The notes below the pieces were generated by a model, which saw only the letters and a program-made list of their open reading frames with translations, did no database searches and had not been told where the DNA came from. 32,417 nucleotides of DNA from assembly GCA_027490225.1 (NCBI GenBank), contig JAIXYK010000032.1, positions 1-32,417 on the forward strand. The letters run 5' to 3'. Source of the stretch: Bacteroidota bacterium. Lineage in GTDB: Bacteria; Bacteroidota; Bacteroidia; M30B66. This document shows positions 7,354 to 15,307 of the stretch, one piece after another. A program made the translations under genes and the position numbers. Numbering within the stretch: the first letter of the stretch is position 1; each line of letters begins with the position of its first letter.

Positions 7354-10300
7354 TGTATTGTTACTTATTGTGATGGTACAAAAAGCAGCAAATTCGCAAA
7401 ATTGTATTATTGACCCTCCATTTTCTTCGCAACAGGCTAACAGTTCTATGATGATGTCTGCACTTTATGAGAGCAAAAATGGATGGTATTTGCCAGCATC
7501 GGGAGAGATTAGAATCCTTTTCGTGTATTTTGAAATAAACTATACAGGAGGAGTTGATCCAACACCTCCTAATGGAAATCCTGGATGGCTTGCACACCAA
7601 CTTCCAGTTTGGGCTAGTCAAATTGCGGATGCTAATGCGCCGGCTAGTATTTCAACTAAACCATTAACCCGTTATTTCCAATTAGCCTCTTCTGGAAACT
7701 ATACAGTATTGGGCGATTATTTACAAGCGCCAAATGGAGGTATTTTTACTGTAAATAGTTCAACAGGATATAATAATTCAACATTACTTACTCAAGTAAT
7801 TACTTCAATCAACGCAGCTTTAGGAACTAATATAGTAACTGGTCAAGGATTAAATTCTATTAACGATTTTGACAAATGGACAACCAATTCAGCTTCTACA
7901 GGCCCGGGGTTGCCTAAAACAACTCCTAGTGCAGAAAATCCAAGGAAATATGACCATGTTATGTTTATTTGCCGAAACAGCAGGAATAGCGATGGTACAC
8001 CTAACAATGGCACTGGTTATGGAAGTCAATATTTTCCACAGACTAATATGCTTGGCTATCAAGCAAATACGTTTACTAGTTTTGGAGCTTACGACAATTT
8101 ACCATTTGATTGTATAAGGCATGAATTTTCTCATATGATTTATGGGGGCAATAATTTTCATTGCGGAGGGGGAGGAACAGGCAACCCACCTGGTACGAAC
8201 TATTGGATTCCGCTTTTAGGCGGTTGGAGCAATATGAGTTTATACGGAGGCTCCTTAAATAGTTGGAACGCTTGGGATAGACTTCGTTTAGACTGGAAGA
8301 CACTTGGCAGTAATTTTGAAATTACTGCGCGTAACGCAAACAATACTGCCTTTGTAAATGGTGATTTAGATGCAACTATACCTGCACAAGCAGGAACATA
8401 CACCTTAAGAGATTTTACATTGTTTGGAGATGCAATAAGGATAAAATTGCCATTCTTAAATTCTTCTACGGAGTTCCCAGAATATTTATGGATTGAAAAC
8501 CACCAAGGGAGAAACTTAAATGGTGTTGAATTTGACAAATGGCAGCATGAAGTCGGCAATTCGTGTGTTCAACCACTGGTACCTGGCATTTATGCCTACA
8601 TGCAAATAGATAAAGAAATCAAGGAGGGATCATCAGAAGGCGAAGTTTACTATGGATATGCTGATTATTTGAGACCGATTACAGCGAATGGATTTTTTGA
8701 TAGAGAGTATGAAAGTTCACTCGTATTAAATTCTTGTGTGCAAGGCGCTAATACAAAGCCTTTTAAATTGATTAGCGCAAACCCACTCACGGGTGGAGGA
8801 GATCAGGAATTAAATACACAAAATTTTATTAATGACAATGTTTTAAATAATAATGAGAATAATGACAATCACACAGAAAAAGTTGGTACTAATTACAATG
8901 TTAATCTTTATACACTTGGTAACTCGCGTCATGCATTTACTCTAAATGGAAATAAAAAGATAGGTATGGGTACAAATCCTTCAACAGCAAGTATGGTAAA
9001 TTTAGTAAGTTGGGACTCACCAGGAGTTCTTTCTGCAAAAAATGTTCGCAAAAATTATCTTAATGGAATCTCCATAGAAATTTTAAGCCAAACTGCAGGT
9101 ACAATTACAGTACAGATAAAATTTAATGATGTAGATTTAAGAAATAGCATACGTTGGTGTGGAGATGAAATTGTTTTGAATCCAATTGCTTCTCCTTCTG
9201 GTTACTCTATGAATATTAAAAGTTACAGCGGATTGCTACTCGACCAAGGCACAACTGCAACTCGAATGGATAATCCACAAATATTTAATGGGAAAAAAAT
9301 ATTTGTGTCTAACACACTTTTCAGAGTAACTGCCAATGCATTTATAAATATGGAGACAGCTACTAGTTTTACTGTAGATAATAATAGTGTATTAAGATTG
9401 GAAGCTGGCTCAAGATTAGACATTGCAAATGGAGCCACACTTCGCATAAAAAGAGGAGGTAAACTAGAACTGCAATCTGGTAGCGTGATAAATGTAGCAG
9501 ATGGTGGGAAAATAATTATTGATGAAGAAGCGGCTACCAATAATGATGGCTGGCTAGTTTATTTTCCAAATGCTAGAATTAATCTTAATGGAGCTAACGC
9601 TCAATTAGAAATAGCTGGATTCTTGGATATTCAGGACAATGCAACATTTACAACCTCTTCATCAGCAAATATAAATTCAACTTTAGGAAGTGTGAAATTT
9701 AGCAGCACCGACAACCCAAGCCAGAACGTTTTAGCAGGTACAGGATGTAAATTTATAATGCAAAGCAGCGCCAAAGGGAATAAAATTTTATACATAAATC
9801 AAGAAACATTATATGGTCCCAATAACCTTATTGAATTTACTCTTCAAAATGGAACTGCAATAATGGCTCCTAATGCTAGAATTCAAGCGCCAATAAGTAA
9901 TACGTGCCAAATTAAATTCATAAATGCGAGCCTAACAACTACAAATAATGTAAGAAATAGTCACCGAGGTTTGAGATTAAACGGACAATCACTCGTTACA
10001 TTAACAAATTCAGATTTTAATAAAGGATCTTACGGATTGTATGCTTTTAACACAACCCTTGGAAACGGATTAACAATGACAGGCTGTAATTTTAGTGACT
10101 GCGAATATGGCTTGTATACTTATGATAAAAATGTAAATGCAACAAATTGTTCCAATAAATATTGCACTGTGGGTTGGAATGCCGAACAAATGGCATCAAC
10201 TTCTAATTATATAACTTCTGATGCAATATATAATACTCAAAATGGAATTTACTTTCAAGGAGTTTCAATACTTAATGTGACAGACCCGTCTATTAATAAC

Positions 10301-11665
10301 AATCTTACAGGATTAACTGGCGAGCAGGCAACAATAAATGTAAAATGCGGAAGTGTAAGCAACAATACGCAATATGGTATATATGTTAAAAATAGCGCTA
10401 CATTGTTTATGAATGGTACTTCTAGTCTCCCTCACGATCCAACTACAGCTATAAATAATGGTACAACAATAAAATGCTTAAAAGCGAATAATATTTACCT
10501 GAATTTGGGCCGAAACAGCCTGCGTCCATTGTATGTTGGACAACAAAAAACACTAAATGGAACTTTTTTATGCCAGACTTATGGTTCTCAGCCCGCAAAT
10601 CAGAATAATTGGAAAGGTACAGTTGGAATTGCTTTAACGAATGCTGAGTATAATATAGTAACTTCTTGTAGTTTGGCTACTAATGTTGTTTTTACAGATC
10701 CTTCTTCTATTGCCGAGTTACAGTGTGGTCAAGCACTTCCTTGTAGCAATCCTCCTTGTGACATGGCCATGATGGATCCGATTGCAAATTGTCCTACATG
10801 CGACCAAATCAGTACCTTAGATTATGTTAATGTAAAATTGAATGATGCAAGCTTAGATGCAAAATTAATTGCTGAAGATGATAATCTTATAGAAAATGAA
10901 AAAATTGCGCTAAATAGATATAATCAAATATTAATGGAGCCTTTAGCAAATATTGATATTAAAGAAGATTATATTTTGAATTATGATTATCAAATCATGA
11001 AAGAATCTTTTACAGATGCTTTGGCAAAAAGCCAACTTATGCCAGATAAAAATCCAGCACCAATTGACCAATATACGCAAATGTTGCTTGATGTTCAAGA
11101 TAAAATCATACAACAAGCTATTGTAAAAGGTAATTATGATATAAAGTTATATGTAAGTTTAGATAAAGCTCAAACATATCGAGTATCAGGTAAAATAGTA
11201 TCATCATTAAACCTTCTTGATGAAATATCAAGCTGGGTAAATTTGGATGAATATAATTATGTAACCCGAATTCGTTGCTTAACTCAAATTGAACACGATG
11301 TTTTAGAGGGTATACTTTCTCCAAACGATGTAGAAGTTGCCATGCAAAATTGCACACCTGTTTCTTACCGTATTTCCAATACTAATAGTGATACAAGTAC
11401 TATTAGTGAAACTTCTATTTTAAATTTTACTGATGTTCAATTTAATATTTTCCCAAATCCTGCCAACGAATTAGTGACTTTAAATACAAATTTTGAAGGT
11501 CTTTTAAAAATAAATATAGTTGATGCATTAGGTCGAGAATTAATAACTGATAGTTTTACTCACAATATTGATCTAGATATTAAAGATTTGAAACCTGGAA
11601 TTTATTTTTATACACTGTCTAAAAATAATATACAGGTTAGAAATGGGAAATTAATTAAGGAATAG
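7328..11665 (+). CDS. Large T9SS-exported M6-like metalloprotease with beta-helix region
   Basis: The 1445-residue protein starts with a signal peptide (about 1-23). The first 400 residues resemble M6 (immune inhibitor A-like) metalloproteases: HEFSH (265-269) is the HExxH zinc site, GGNNFHCGGG follows, then WNAWDRLRLDW and EYLWIENHQG, which match the usual downstream M6 pattern. Residues of about 640-1130 contain many short repeats such as GSRLDIANGATLRIKRGGKL, suggesting a right-handed parallel beta-helix for surface or carbohydrate binding. A cysteine-rich patch (about 1130-1165) leads into a helical section (about 1165-1345). The end is a T9SS type A domain (about 1370-1445) with FPNP (1375-1378) and LKPGIYFYTL. 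It overlaps the upstream cargo gene by 26 bp and is followed by a strong terminator. The protease assignment is by motif; substrate unknown. Confidence 0.85.
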   Translation: MKKLSLFINVLLLIVMVQKAANSQNCIIDPPFSSQQANSSMMMSALYESKNGWYLPASGEIRILFVYFEINYTGGVDPTPPNGNPGWLAHQLPVWASQIADANAPASISTKPLTRYFQLASSGNYTVLGDYLQAPNGGIFTVNSSTGYNNSTLLTQVITSINAALGTNIVTGQGLNSINDFDKWTTNSASTGPGLPKTTPSAENPRKYDHVMFICRNSRNSDGTPNNGTGYGSQYFPQTNMLGYQANTFTSFGAYDNLPFDCIRHEFSHMIYGGNNFHCGGGGTGNPPGTNYWIPLLGGWSNMSLYGGSLNSWNAWDRLRLDWKTLGSNFEITARNANNTAFVNGDLDATIPAQAGTYTLRDFTLFGDAIRIKLPFLNSSTEFPEYLWIENHQGRNLNGVEFDKWQHEVGNSCVQPLVPGIYAYMQIDKEIKEGSSEGEVYYGYADYLRPITANGFFDREYESSLVLNSCVQGANTKPFKLISANPLTGGGDQELNTQNFINDNVLNNNENNDNHTEKVGTNYNVNLYTLGNSRHAFTLNGNKKIGMGTNPSTASMVNLVSWDSPGVLSAKNVRKNYLNGISIEILSQTAGTITVQIKFNDVDLRNSIRWCGDEIVLNPIASPSGYSMNIKSYSGLLLDQGTTATRMDNPQIFNGKKIFVSNTLFRVTANAFINMETATSFTVDNNSVLRLEAGSRLDIANGATLRIKRGGKLELQSGSVINVADGGKIIIDEEAATNNDGWLVYFPNARINLNGANAQLEIAGFLDIQDNATFTTSSSANINSTLGSVKFSSTDNPSQNVLAGTGCKFIMQSSAKGNKILYINQETLYGPNNLIEFTLQNGTAIMAPNARIQAPISNTCQIKFINASLTTTNNVRNSHRGLRLNGQSLVTLTNSDFNKGSYGLYAFNTTLGNGLTMTGCNFSDCEYGLYTYDKNVNATNCSNKYCTVGWNAEQMASTSNYITSDAIYNTQNGIYFQGVSILNVTDPSINNNLTGLTGEQATINVKCGSVSNNTQYGIYVKNSATLFMNGTSSLPHDPTTAINNGTTIKCLKANNIYLNLGRNSLRPLYVGQQKTLNGTFLCQTYGSQPANQNNWKGTVGIALTNAEYNIVTSCSLATNVVFTDPSSIAELQCGQALPCSNPPCDMAMMDPIANCPTCDQISTLDYVNVKLNDASLDAKLIAEDDNLIENEKIALNRYNQILMEPLANIDIKEDYILNYDYQIMKESFTDALAKSQLMPDKNPAPIDQYTQMLLDVQDKIIQQAIVKGNYDIKLYVSLDKAQTYRVSGKIVSSLNLLDEISSWVNLDEYNYVTRIRCLTQIEHDVLEGILSPNDVEVAMQNCTPVSYRISNTNSDTSTISETSILNFTDVQFNIFPNPANELVTLNTNFEGLLKINIVDALGRELITDSFTHNIDLDIKDLKPGIYFYTLSKNNIQVRNGKLIKE

Positions 11666-11699
11666 TACTTAAATAATAGCTACATTTTGAAAACCTAGT

Positions 11700-11730
11700 T
11701 AAAAAGCCCGATAAAATGTCGGGCTTTTTA
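11700..11730 (+). terminator. Rho-independent terminator of the T9SS cargo operon
   Basis: TAAAAAGCCCGA (11700-11711) pairs perfectly with TCGGGCTTTTTA (11719-11730) around a 7-nt loop, ending in a T-run. It lies 34 bp after the protease stop codon. Because the stem begins with A-run and ends with T-run it could work from either side. Confidence 0.85.
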
Positions 11731-11895
11731 ATAAAAATGAACTTGATTTAACTGTTGAAGAGTTTAATTATTTAAGTTGTTTTGAGCAATAGGGTTTCTA
11801 ATTGCCAATAAACTCTTTTGGAACACCTACTCTAACTGCAGAGCTGAATTCATTATTAATACTAGTGAAAAATTAAAAAATAACTTTACAACTAA
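11731..11895. other. Intergenic sequence without recognisable features
   Basis: This AT-rich stretch lies between the terminator and the T9SS pseudogene. No ORF of useful length, hairpin or promoter is clear. The last bases (AATAACTTTACAACTAATATA) read NNFTTNI in one frame, which would fit the linker before a sorting domain, so part of it may be decayed coding sequence. Confidence 0.4.
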
Positions 11896-12132
11896 TATAT
11901 AATCAACCCGATTACTGGAATTTTAAACATAAACATTCACCAACAAGGTAATTACCATTTGAAAATATATAATTCTGTTGGTCAAGTAATGACACAAAGT
12001 GCTATTGGCAAGGGCACTACAACTATAAACTTACAATCCAAAAATGTAAGCGCAGGTTTGTACTTTGTAGAGATTATAAACGAGCAACAGCAAAGGTTGA
12101 AAGTGGAGAAGGTGGTGGTGGCTGCGGAGTAA
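11896..12132 (+). pseudogene. Decayed gene end: T9SS type A sorting domain remnant
   Basis: One frame, without a start codon, encodes a nearly complete T9SS sorting domain. It begins NPITGILNINI, continues with YHLKIYNSVGQVM, then VSAGLYFVEIINEQQQRLKVEKVV, and stops at TAA 12130-12132. The frame opens at a stop codon (TAA 11893-11895). The expected YPNP motif is damaged there: ATATAT is followed by AATCAACCCG, as if an indel and substitutions broke it. The only ATG in frame is inside the domain (GQVM). This is therefore the 3' end of a lost cargo gene whose secreted part has been deleted. A composite repeat begins 3 bp after its stop. Confidence 0.75.
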
Positions 12133-12135
12133 CGG

Positions 12136-12321
12136 GGCTTCGAGTGCCTCAGCCACTGAACAAAGAAACCCTCGAAACCAGCAATCCATTCAGAACCTTA
12201 ATGCCCCGCGTTAGGGGATGAAGCGGTTATCCTTTTTTGCCTTCACAAAAAAGATAAGAGCGGAATACCCGACCCGAAGGGGAACGCCCTAGAACTATCG
12301 CTGGCTGAGGCACTCGAAGCC
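12136..12321. repeat. Composite repeat bounded by perfect 20-bp inverted repeats
   Basis: GGCTTCGAGTGCCTCAGCCA (12136-12155) is matched by its exact reverse complement at 12302-12321. The 146 bp between hold the palindromic core at 12208-12289. There is no ORF, so this is not an insertion sequence; it could be a non-autonomous mobile unit or a nested pair of repeats. It fills the space between the T9SS pseudogene (3 bp away) and the 3' end of the PhoH gene (4 bp away). A long RNA hairpin could form at the end of either transcript. Confidence 0.65.
12208..12289 (+). repeat. Palindromic core repeat inside the composite element
   Basis: It begins GCGTTAGGGGATGAAGCGG and ends with CCCGACCCGAAGGGGAACGCCC in two pieces. 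The centre is a hairpin: TTATCCTTTTTTG (12227-12239) pairs with CAAAAAAGATAA (12246-12257), one bulged C, loop CCTTCA. I recall GCGTTAGGGATTGAAGCGG...GGGAACGCCC as a widespread Bacteroidota intergenic repeat with a variable central palindrome; this is from memory. Confidence 0.55.
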
Positions 12322-12325
12322 AGTT

Positions 12326-13660
12326 TTACAATAACTCATTCGCCAAATTCGCCAATTCAGACCTTTCGCCTTTTTCTAAGGTAATATGTGCGTACAACTT
12401 GTTGTTTTTAATCTTGTCAATTAAATATGACAAACCGTTGGAAGAGGTGTCCAAGTATGGTGTATCTATTTGGAAAATATCGCCTGTAAATACAATTTTG
12501 GTGTTTTCGCCTGCACGGGTAATAATGGTTTTTACTTCGTGCGGTGTGAGGTTCTGCGCTTCATCTACAATAAAGTAAATATTACTCAAAGAGCGGCCGC
12601 GGATGTAAGCCAATGGCGTTATCATTAACTTCTCGCTGTCAACCATTTCGGTAATTTTCTTGTATTCCTTATCGCTCTCTTCCCATTGGTTTTGAATCAT
12701 TTTTAAATTGTCCCAAAGTGGCTCCATATAAGGATTGAGCTTGCTTTTTATATCTCCTGGCAAATAACCAATGTCTTTGTTACTCAAGGGTACAATTGGC
12801 CTTGCCAAGTACACCTGACGAAACTCGCGTTTTTGTTCCAATGCACCACTCAAGGCCAAAAGCGTTTTTCCCGTTCCCGCCACTCCTTGCAAGGTTACCA
12901 GTTTTATGTCTGGATTCATTAAAGCATGCAAGGCGAAAATTTGTTCTGCGTTTCTTGGTCTGATGCCATAAGCTGAAGTCTTTTCCACCCTTTCTACCAA
13001 TCCAGAATTGGGATTGTACCAAGCCAACACGGAATGTTTCCCATTTTTTAAAATGTAATAATGGTTGTGAATGGGCTCATCGTCCATAAAATCGGGAGCC
13101 TTGCAATGACCGTCTGAATAAATTTGGTCTATGATCGCCACATTTACTCCATGCAAAGTTGTGTGGCCGGTATACAAGGAATCTACATCCTTAATTTTGC
13201 CAGTTTCAAAATCTTCGGAATGCAAATTCAACGACTTTGCTTTTAACCGAAGGTTGATGTCTTTGGTAACTAGCACCACTTTTAAATCTGGATGCAGATC
13301 GGCAAGGTGCAATGCTGTATTGATAATTCTATGGTCGGCTTTATCTTCTCCTAAAATCTTAATAGCATCGTGTTTACCACGACCATTCATGGAAACTATA
13401 AATCTGCCCAGCTTTCCACCTAATGGCAACCATTCTGTAAGATTAAAATTACCCGACAACCGGTCCATTTCTCTAATAAATTCGCGGGCTTCAAAATTTT
13501 TGGTATCGTTACCTTTTTTGAAATTATCGAGTTCTTCTAAAACGGTAATTGGTATCGCTACATCATTATCGTCAAAACTATAAATGGAGTTATGGTTGTA
13601 AAGAATAACTGATGTATCGAGTACAAATATTTTTTTCTGTTTAACTTTCTTAGTGGCCAT
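12326..13660 (-). CDS. PIN-PhoH protein (PhoH2-type RNA helicase/ribonuclease)
   Basis: This 444-residue cytoplasmic protein joins an N-terminal PIN nuclease domain (about 10-150) to a C-terminal PhoH ATPase domain (about 235-444). PIN acidic residues are visible at D15 (FVLDTSVIL), E43 (VLEELDNF), D108 (DKADHRII) and D134 (VTKDINLRLKAKSL). The PhoH part has Walker A GVAGTGKT (259-266) and Walker B IVDEAQN (364-370), followed by FTGD. Characterised PhoH2 proteins unwind and cleave RNA with ATP; I infer the same here. It is a lone minus-strand gene between the repeat element and the nuo operon. A box TAGTTTCG at 13678-13685 (minus strand, one mismatch to TAnnTTTG) may be its promoter. Confidence 0.9.
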   Translation of the reverse strand: MATKKVKQKKIFVLDTSVILYNHNSIYSFDDNDVAIPITVLEELDNFKKGNDTKNFEAREFIREMDRLSGNFNLTEWLPLGGKLGRFIVSMNGRGKHDAIKILGEDKADHRIINTALHLADLHPDLKVVLVTKDINLRLKAKSLNLHSEDFETGKIKDVDSLYTGHTTLHGVNVAIIDQIYSDGHCKAPDFMDDEPIHNHYYILKNGKHSVLAWYNPNSGLVERVEKTSAYGIRPRNAEQIFALHALMNPDIKLVTLQGVAGTGKTLLALSGALEQKREFRQVYLARPIVPLSNKDIGYLPGDIKSKLNPYMEPLWDNLKMIQNQWEESDKEYKKITEMVDSEKLMITPLAYIRGRSLSNIYFIVDEAQNLTPHEVKTIITRAGENTKIVFTGDIFQIDTPYLDTSSNGLSYLIDKIKNNKLYAHITLEKGERSELANLANELL

Positions 13661-13734
13661 TGATAAAAGTGTATATGCGAAACTAAACGTTCTGATTTCT
13701 ATAAGAATTGTGTTTAAAAAAAGATGTGAACAAG

Positions 13735-13772
13735 TTTTGAAGATGGTATAAAAGGAAGATTTTGTACATTCG
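13735..13772 (+). promoter_or_regulatory. Candidate promoter of the nuo operon
   Basis: TACATTCG (13765-13772) is a one-mismatch -7 box. TTTTG (13735-13739) is a possible -33 box, but 25 bp away, longer than the usual 19-21. The start would be near 13777, giving a leader of about 75 nt before nuoA. The rest of the spacer holds no other feature. Confidence 0.4.
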
Positions 13773-13850
13773 CACCCGATTTCAAATCAAGTTGAAAACT
13801 TTCAGGTAAAATGCTTGTTAAGTTTAAGCTTTAATTAAAGAATTGTTAGC

Positions 13851-14216
13851 ATGAACGGAAGTACAAGCGAATATTTACCAATGCTCATTCAGTCAGTATT
13901 TGCACTGGGTTTTGTTGCAATGGTGCTGATTATTACGCACTTAATTGGGCCATCTCGAAAATCTGCAAAAAAATTAGAAAATTTTGAGTGCGGAGTGGAA
14001 GCTAAAGGCAATGCGCGTTTACCTTTTTCAGTAAAGTATTTTTTAACTGCAATTTTATTTGTGTTGTTTGATGTGGAAGTAATATTCTTCTATCCTTGGG
14101 CAACAAATTTTAAAGAATTTGGAATGGATGGCTTGTTAAGCATGGCATTATTTGTAGCCTTATTTTTATTGGGATTCCTTTATCTCCGTAAAAAACAAGC
14201 ATTTAAATGGGAATAA
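13851..14216 (+). CDS. nuoA: NADH-quinone oxidoreductase subunit A
   Basis: NuoA is a small membrane subunit of respiratory complex I, near the junction with the peripheral arm. The 121-residue protein has three membrane helices and the conserved loop FECGVEAKGNARLPFSVKYF between helices 1 and 2, followed by FVLFDVEVIFFYPWA. The length is normal. It is the first of 14 nuo genes in canonical order; nuoB starts 33 bp later. Confidence 0.96.
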   Translation: MNGSTSEYLPMLIQSVFALGFVAMVLIITHLIGPSRKSAKKLENFECGVEAKGNARLPFSVKYFLTAILFVLFDVEVIFFYPWATNFKEFGMDGLLSMALFVALFLLGFLYLRKKQAFKWE

Positions 14217-14249
14217 TAAGTTTTAATTGGAACATTCTATATATATAAT

Positions 14250-14792
14250 ATGAGCAATGTAAAAATGGTGGAAGCCCCCGATGGAATTGAAGGACAAGGC
14301 TTTTTTGCTACAAGTTTAGATACAGTAATTGGAATGGCCCGCGCCAATTCATTATGGCCCTTGCCTTTTGCAACTTCTTGCTGCGGAATTGAGTTCATGG
14401 CTACCATGGGTTCTAATTACGATTTAGCACGTTTTGGAGCAGAGCGTATGAGTTTTTCTCCACGTCAAGCAGATTTGCTTATGGTAATGGGAACCATCGC
14501 TAAAAAAATGGGACCGATTCTTCGTCAGGTTTACGAGCAAATGGCTGAACCGAAATGGGTAATTGCTGTAGGTGCTTGTGCATCTAGCGGTGGAATTTTT
14601 GACACATACAGCGTGTTACAAGGAATTGATAAAATTATTCCTGTGGATGTGTATGTGCCAGGTTGTCCTCCAAGACCAGAACAAATTATTGATGGTGTAA
14701 TGCGCATTCAAGATTTAGCAAGGTCAGAAAGCTTGCGCCGTAGAAGTTCAGAAGAGTACAAACAGCTTTTAGCTTCTTATAATATTGACTAA
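14250..14792 (+). CDS. nuoB: NADH-quinone oxidoreductase subunit B (cluster N2)
   Basis: NuoB carries N2, the last iron-sulfur cluster, which passes electrons to quinone. The four ligands are visible: the adjacent pair C44-C45 (TSCCGIEFM), C110 (VGACASSGG) and C139 (VPGCPPRPE). At 180 residues the length is normal. Its stop codon overlaps the nuoC start by one base (TAATG), indicating translational coupling. Confidence 0.97.
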   Translation: MSNVKMVEAPDGIEGQGFFATSLDTVIGMARANSLWPLPFATSCCGIEFMATMGSNYDLARFGAERMSFSPRQADLLMVMGTIAKKMGPILRQVYEQMAEPKWVIAVGACASSGGIFDTYSVLQGIDKIIPVDVYVPGCPPRPEQIIDGVMRIQDLARSESLRRRSSEEYKQLLASYNID

Positions 14793-15295
14793 TGGCATTA
14801 TCGAACGAATTTTTATTAGAAAAACTGCAAAGCCAATTTGGTGAGGCAATTTTAGGGTCACAACAGGTTAGAGATTACTTAAATGTTGAAGTTGATGCTT
14901 CTAAAATGGCAGATATCGCCAAATTCTTAAGGTCTGATGCAGAATTAAATTTCATGTACCTCACCGACCTTTGCGGTGTGCACATGCCCGACCAAACTGG
15001 TAAAGAATTAGGTGTGGTTTACCACTTCCATAATTTAGAAGAAAATTACAGATTCCGTTTAAAAGCCTGGCTACCGATTCAAGATCCTAGCATTGAAACT
15101 GTTTCCAATATTTGGGATGGCGCCAATTGGATGGAAAGAGAAACGTTTGATTTTTTTGGTATCAACTTTAAAAATCACCCGAATCTGAAACGAATTTTAA
15201 ATGTTGACCACATGGAAGTTTTCCCTTTACGCAAGGAATTCCCATTAGAAGATACAACAAGAGAAGATAAAGACGACCGCTTCTTTGGAAGATAA
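14792..15295 (+). CDS. nuoC: NADH-quinone oxidoreductase subunit C
   Basis: NuoC (30-kDa subunit) is part of the connecting arm of complex I and packs against NuoD. The 167-residue protein contains the family signature ERETFDFFGINFKNHPNLKR and ends with a EFPLEDTTRED-type tail. It is a separate gene, not fused to nuoD as in E. coli. It starts on the last base of nuoB. Confidence 0.95.
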   Translation: MALSNEFLLEKLQSQFGEAILGSQQVRDYLNVEVDASKMADIAKFLRSDAELNFMYLTDLCGVHMPDQTGKELGVVYHFHNLEENYRFRLKAWLPIQDPSIETVSNIWDGANWMERETFDFFGINFKNHPNLKRILNVDHMEVFPLRKEFPLEDTTREDKDDRFFGR

Positions 15296-15307
15296 TAGTT
15301 GAAAGAT

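Noticed and set aside
8200-8559. 119-codon minus-strand frame inside the metalloprotease gene
   Set aside because: It is a shadow of the protease frame, with irregular composition and no start context or motif.
12136-12321. Insertion sequence
   Set aside because: The inverted repeats are perfect but the unit is 186 bp with no transposase frame and no visible target duplication.
13131-13583. 150-codon plus-strand frame opposite the PhoH gene
   Set aside because: The opposite strand encodes a clear PIN domain; the serine- and arginine-rich translation looks like an antisense artefact.
15299-15307. TTG start for nuoD
   Set aside because: Possible but less likely than ATG 15308 nine bases later; nothing upstream favours it.
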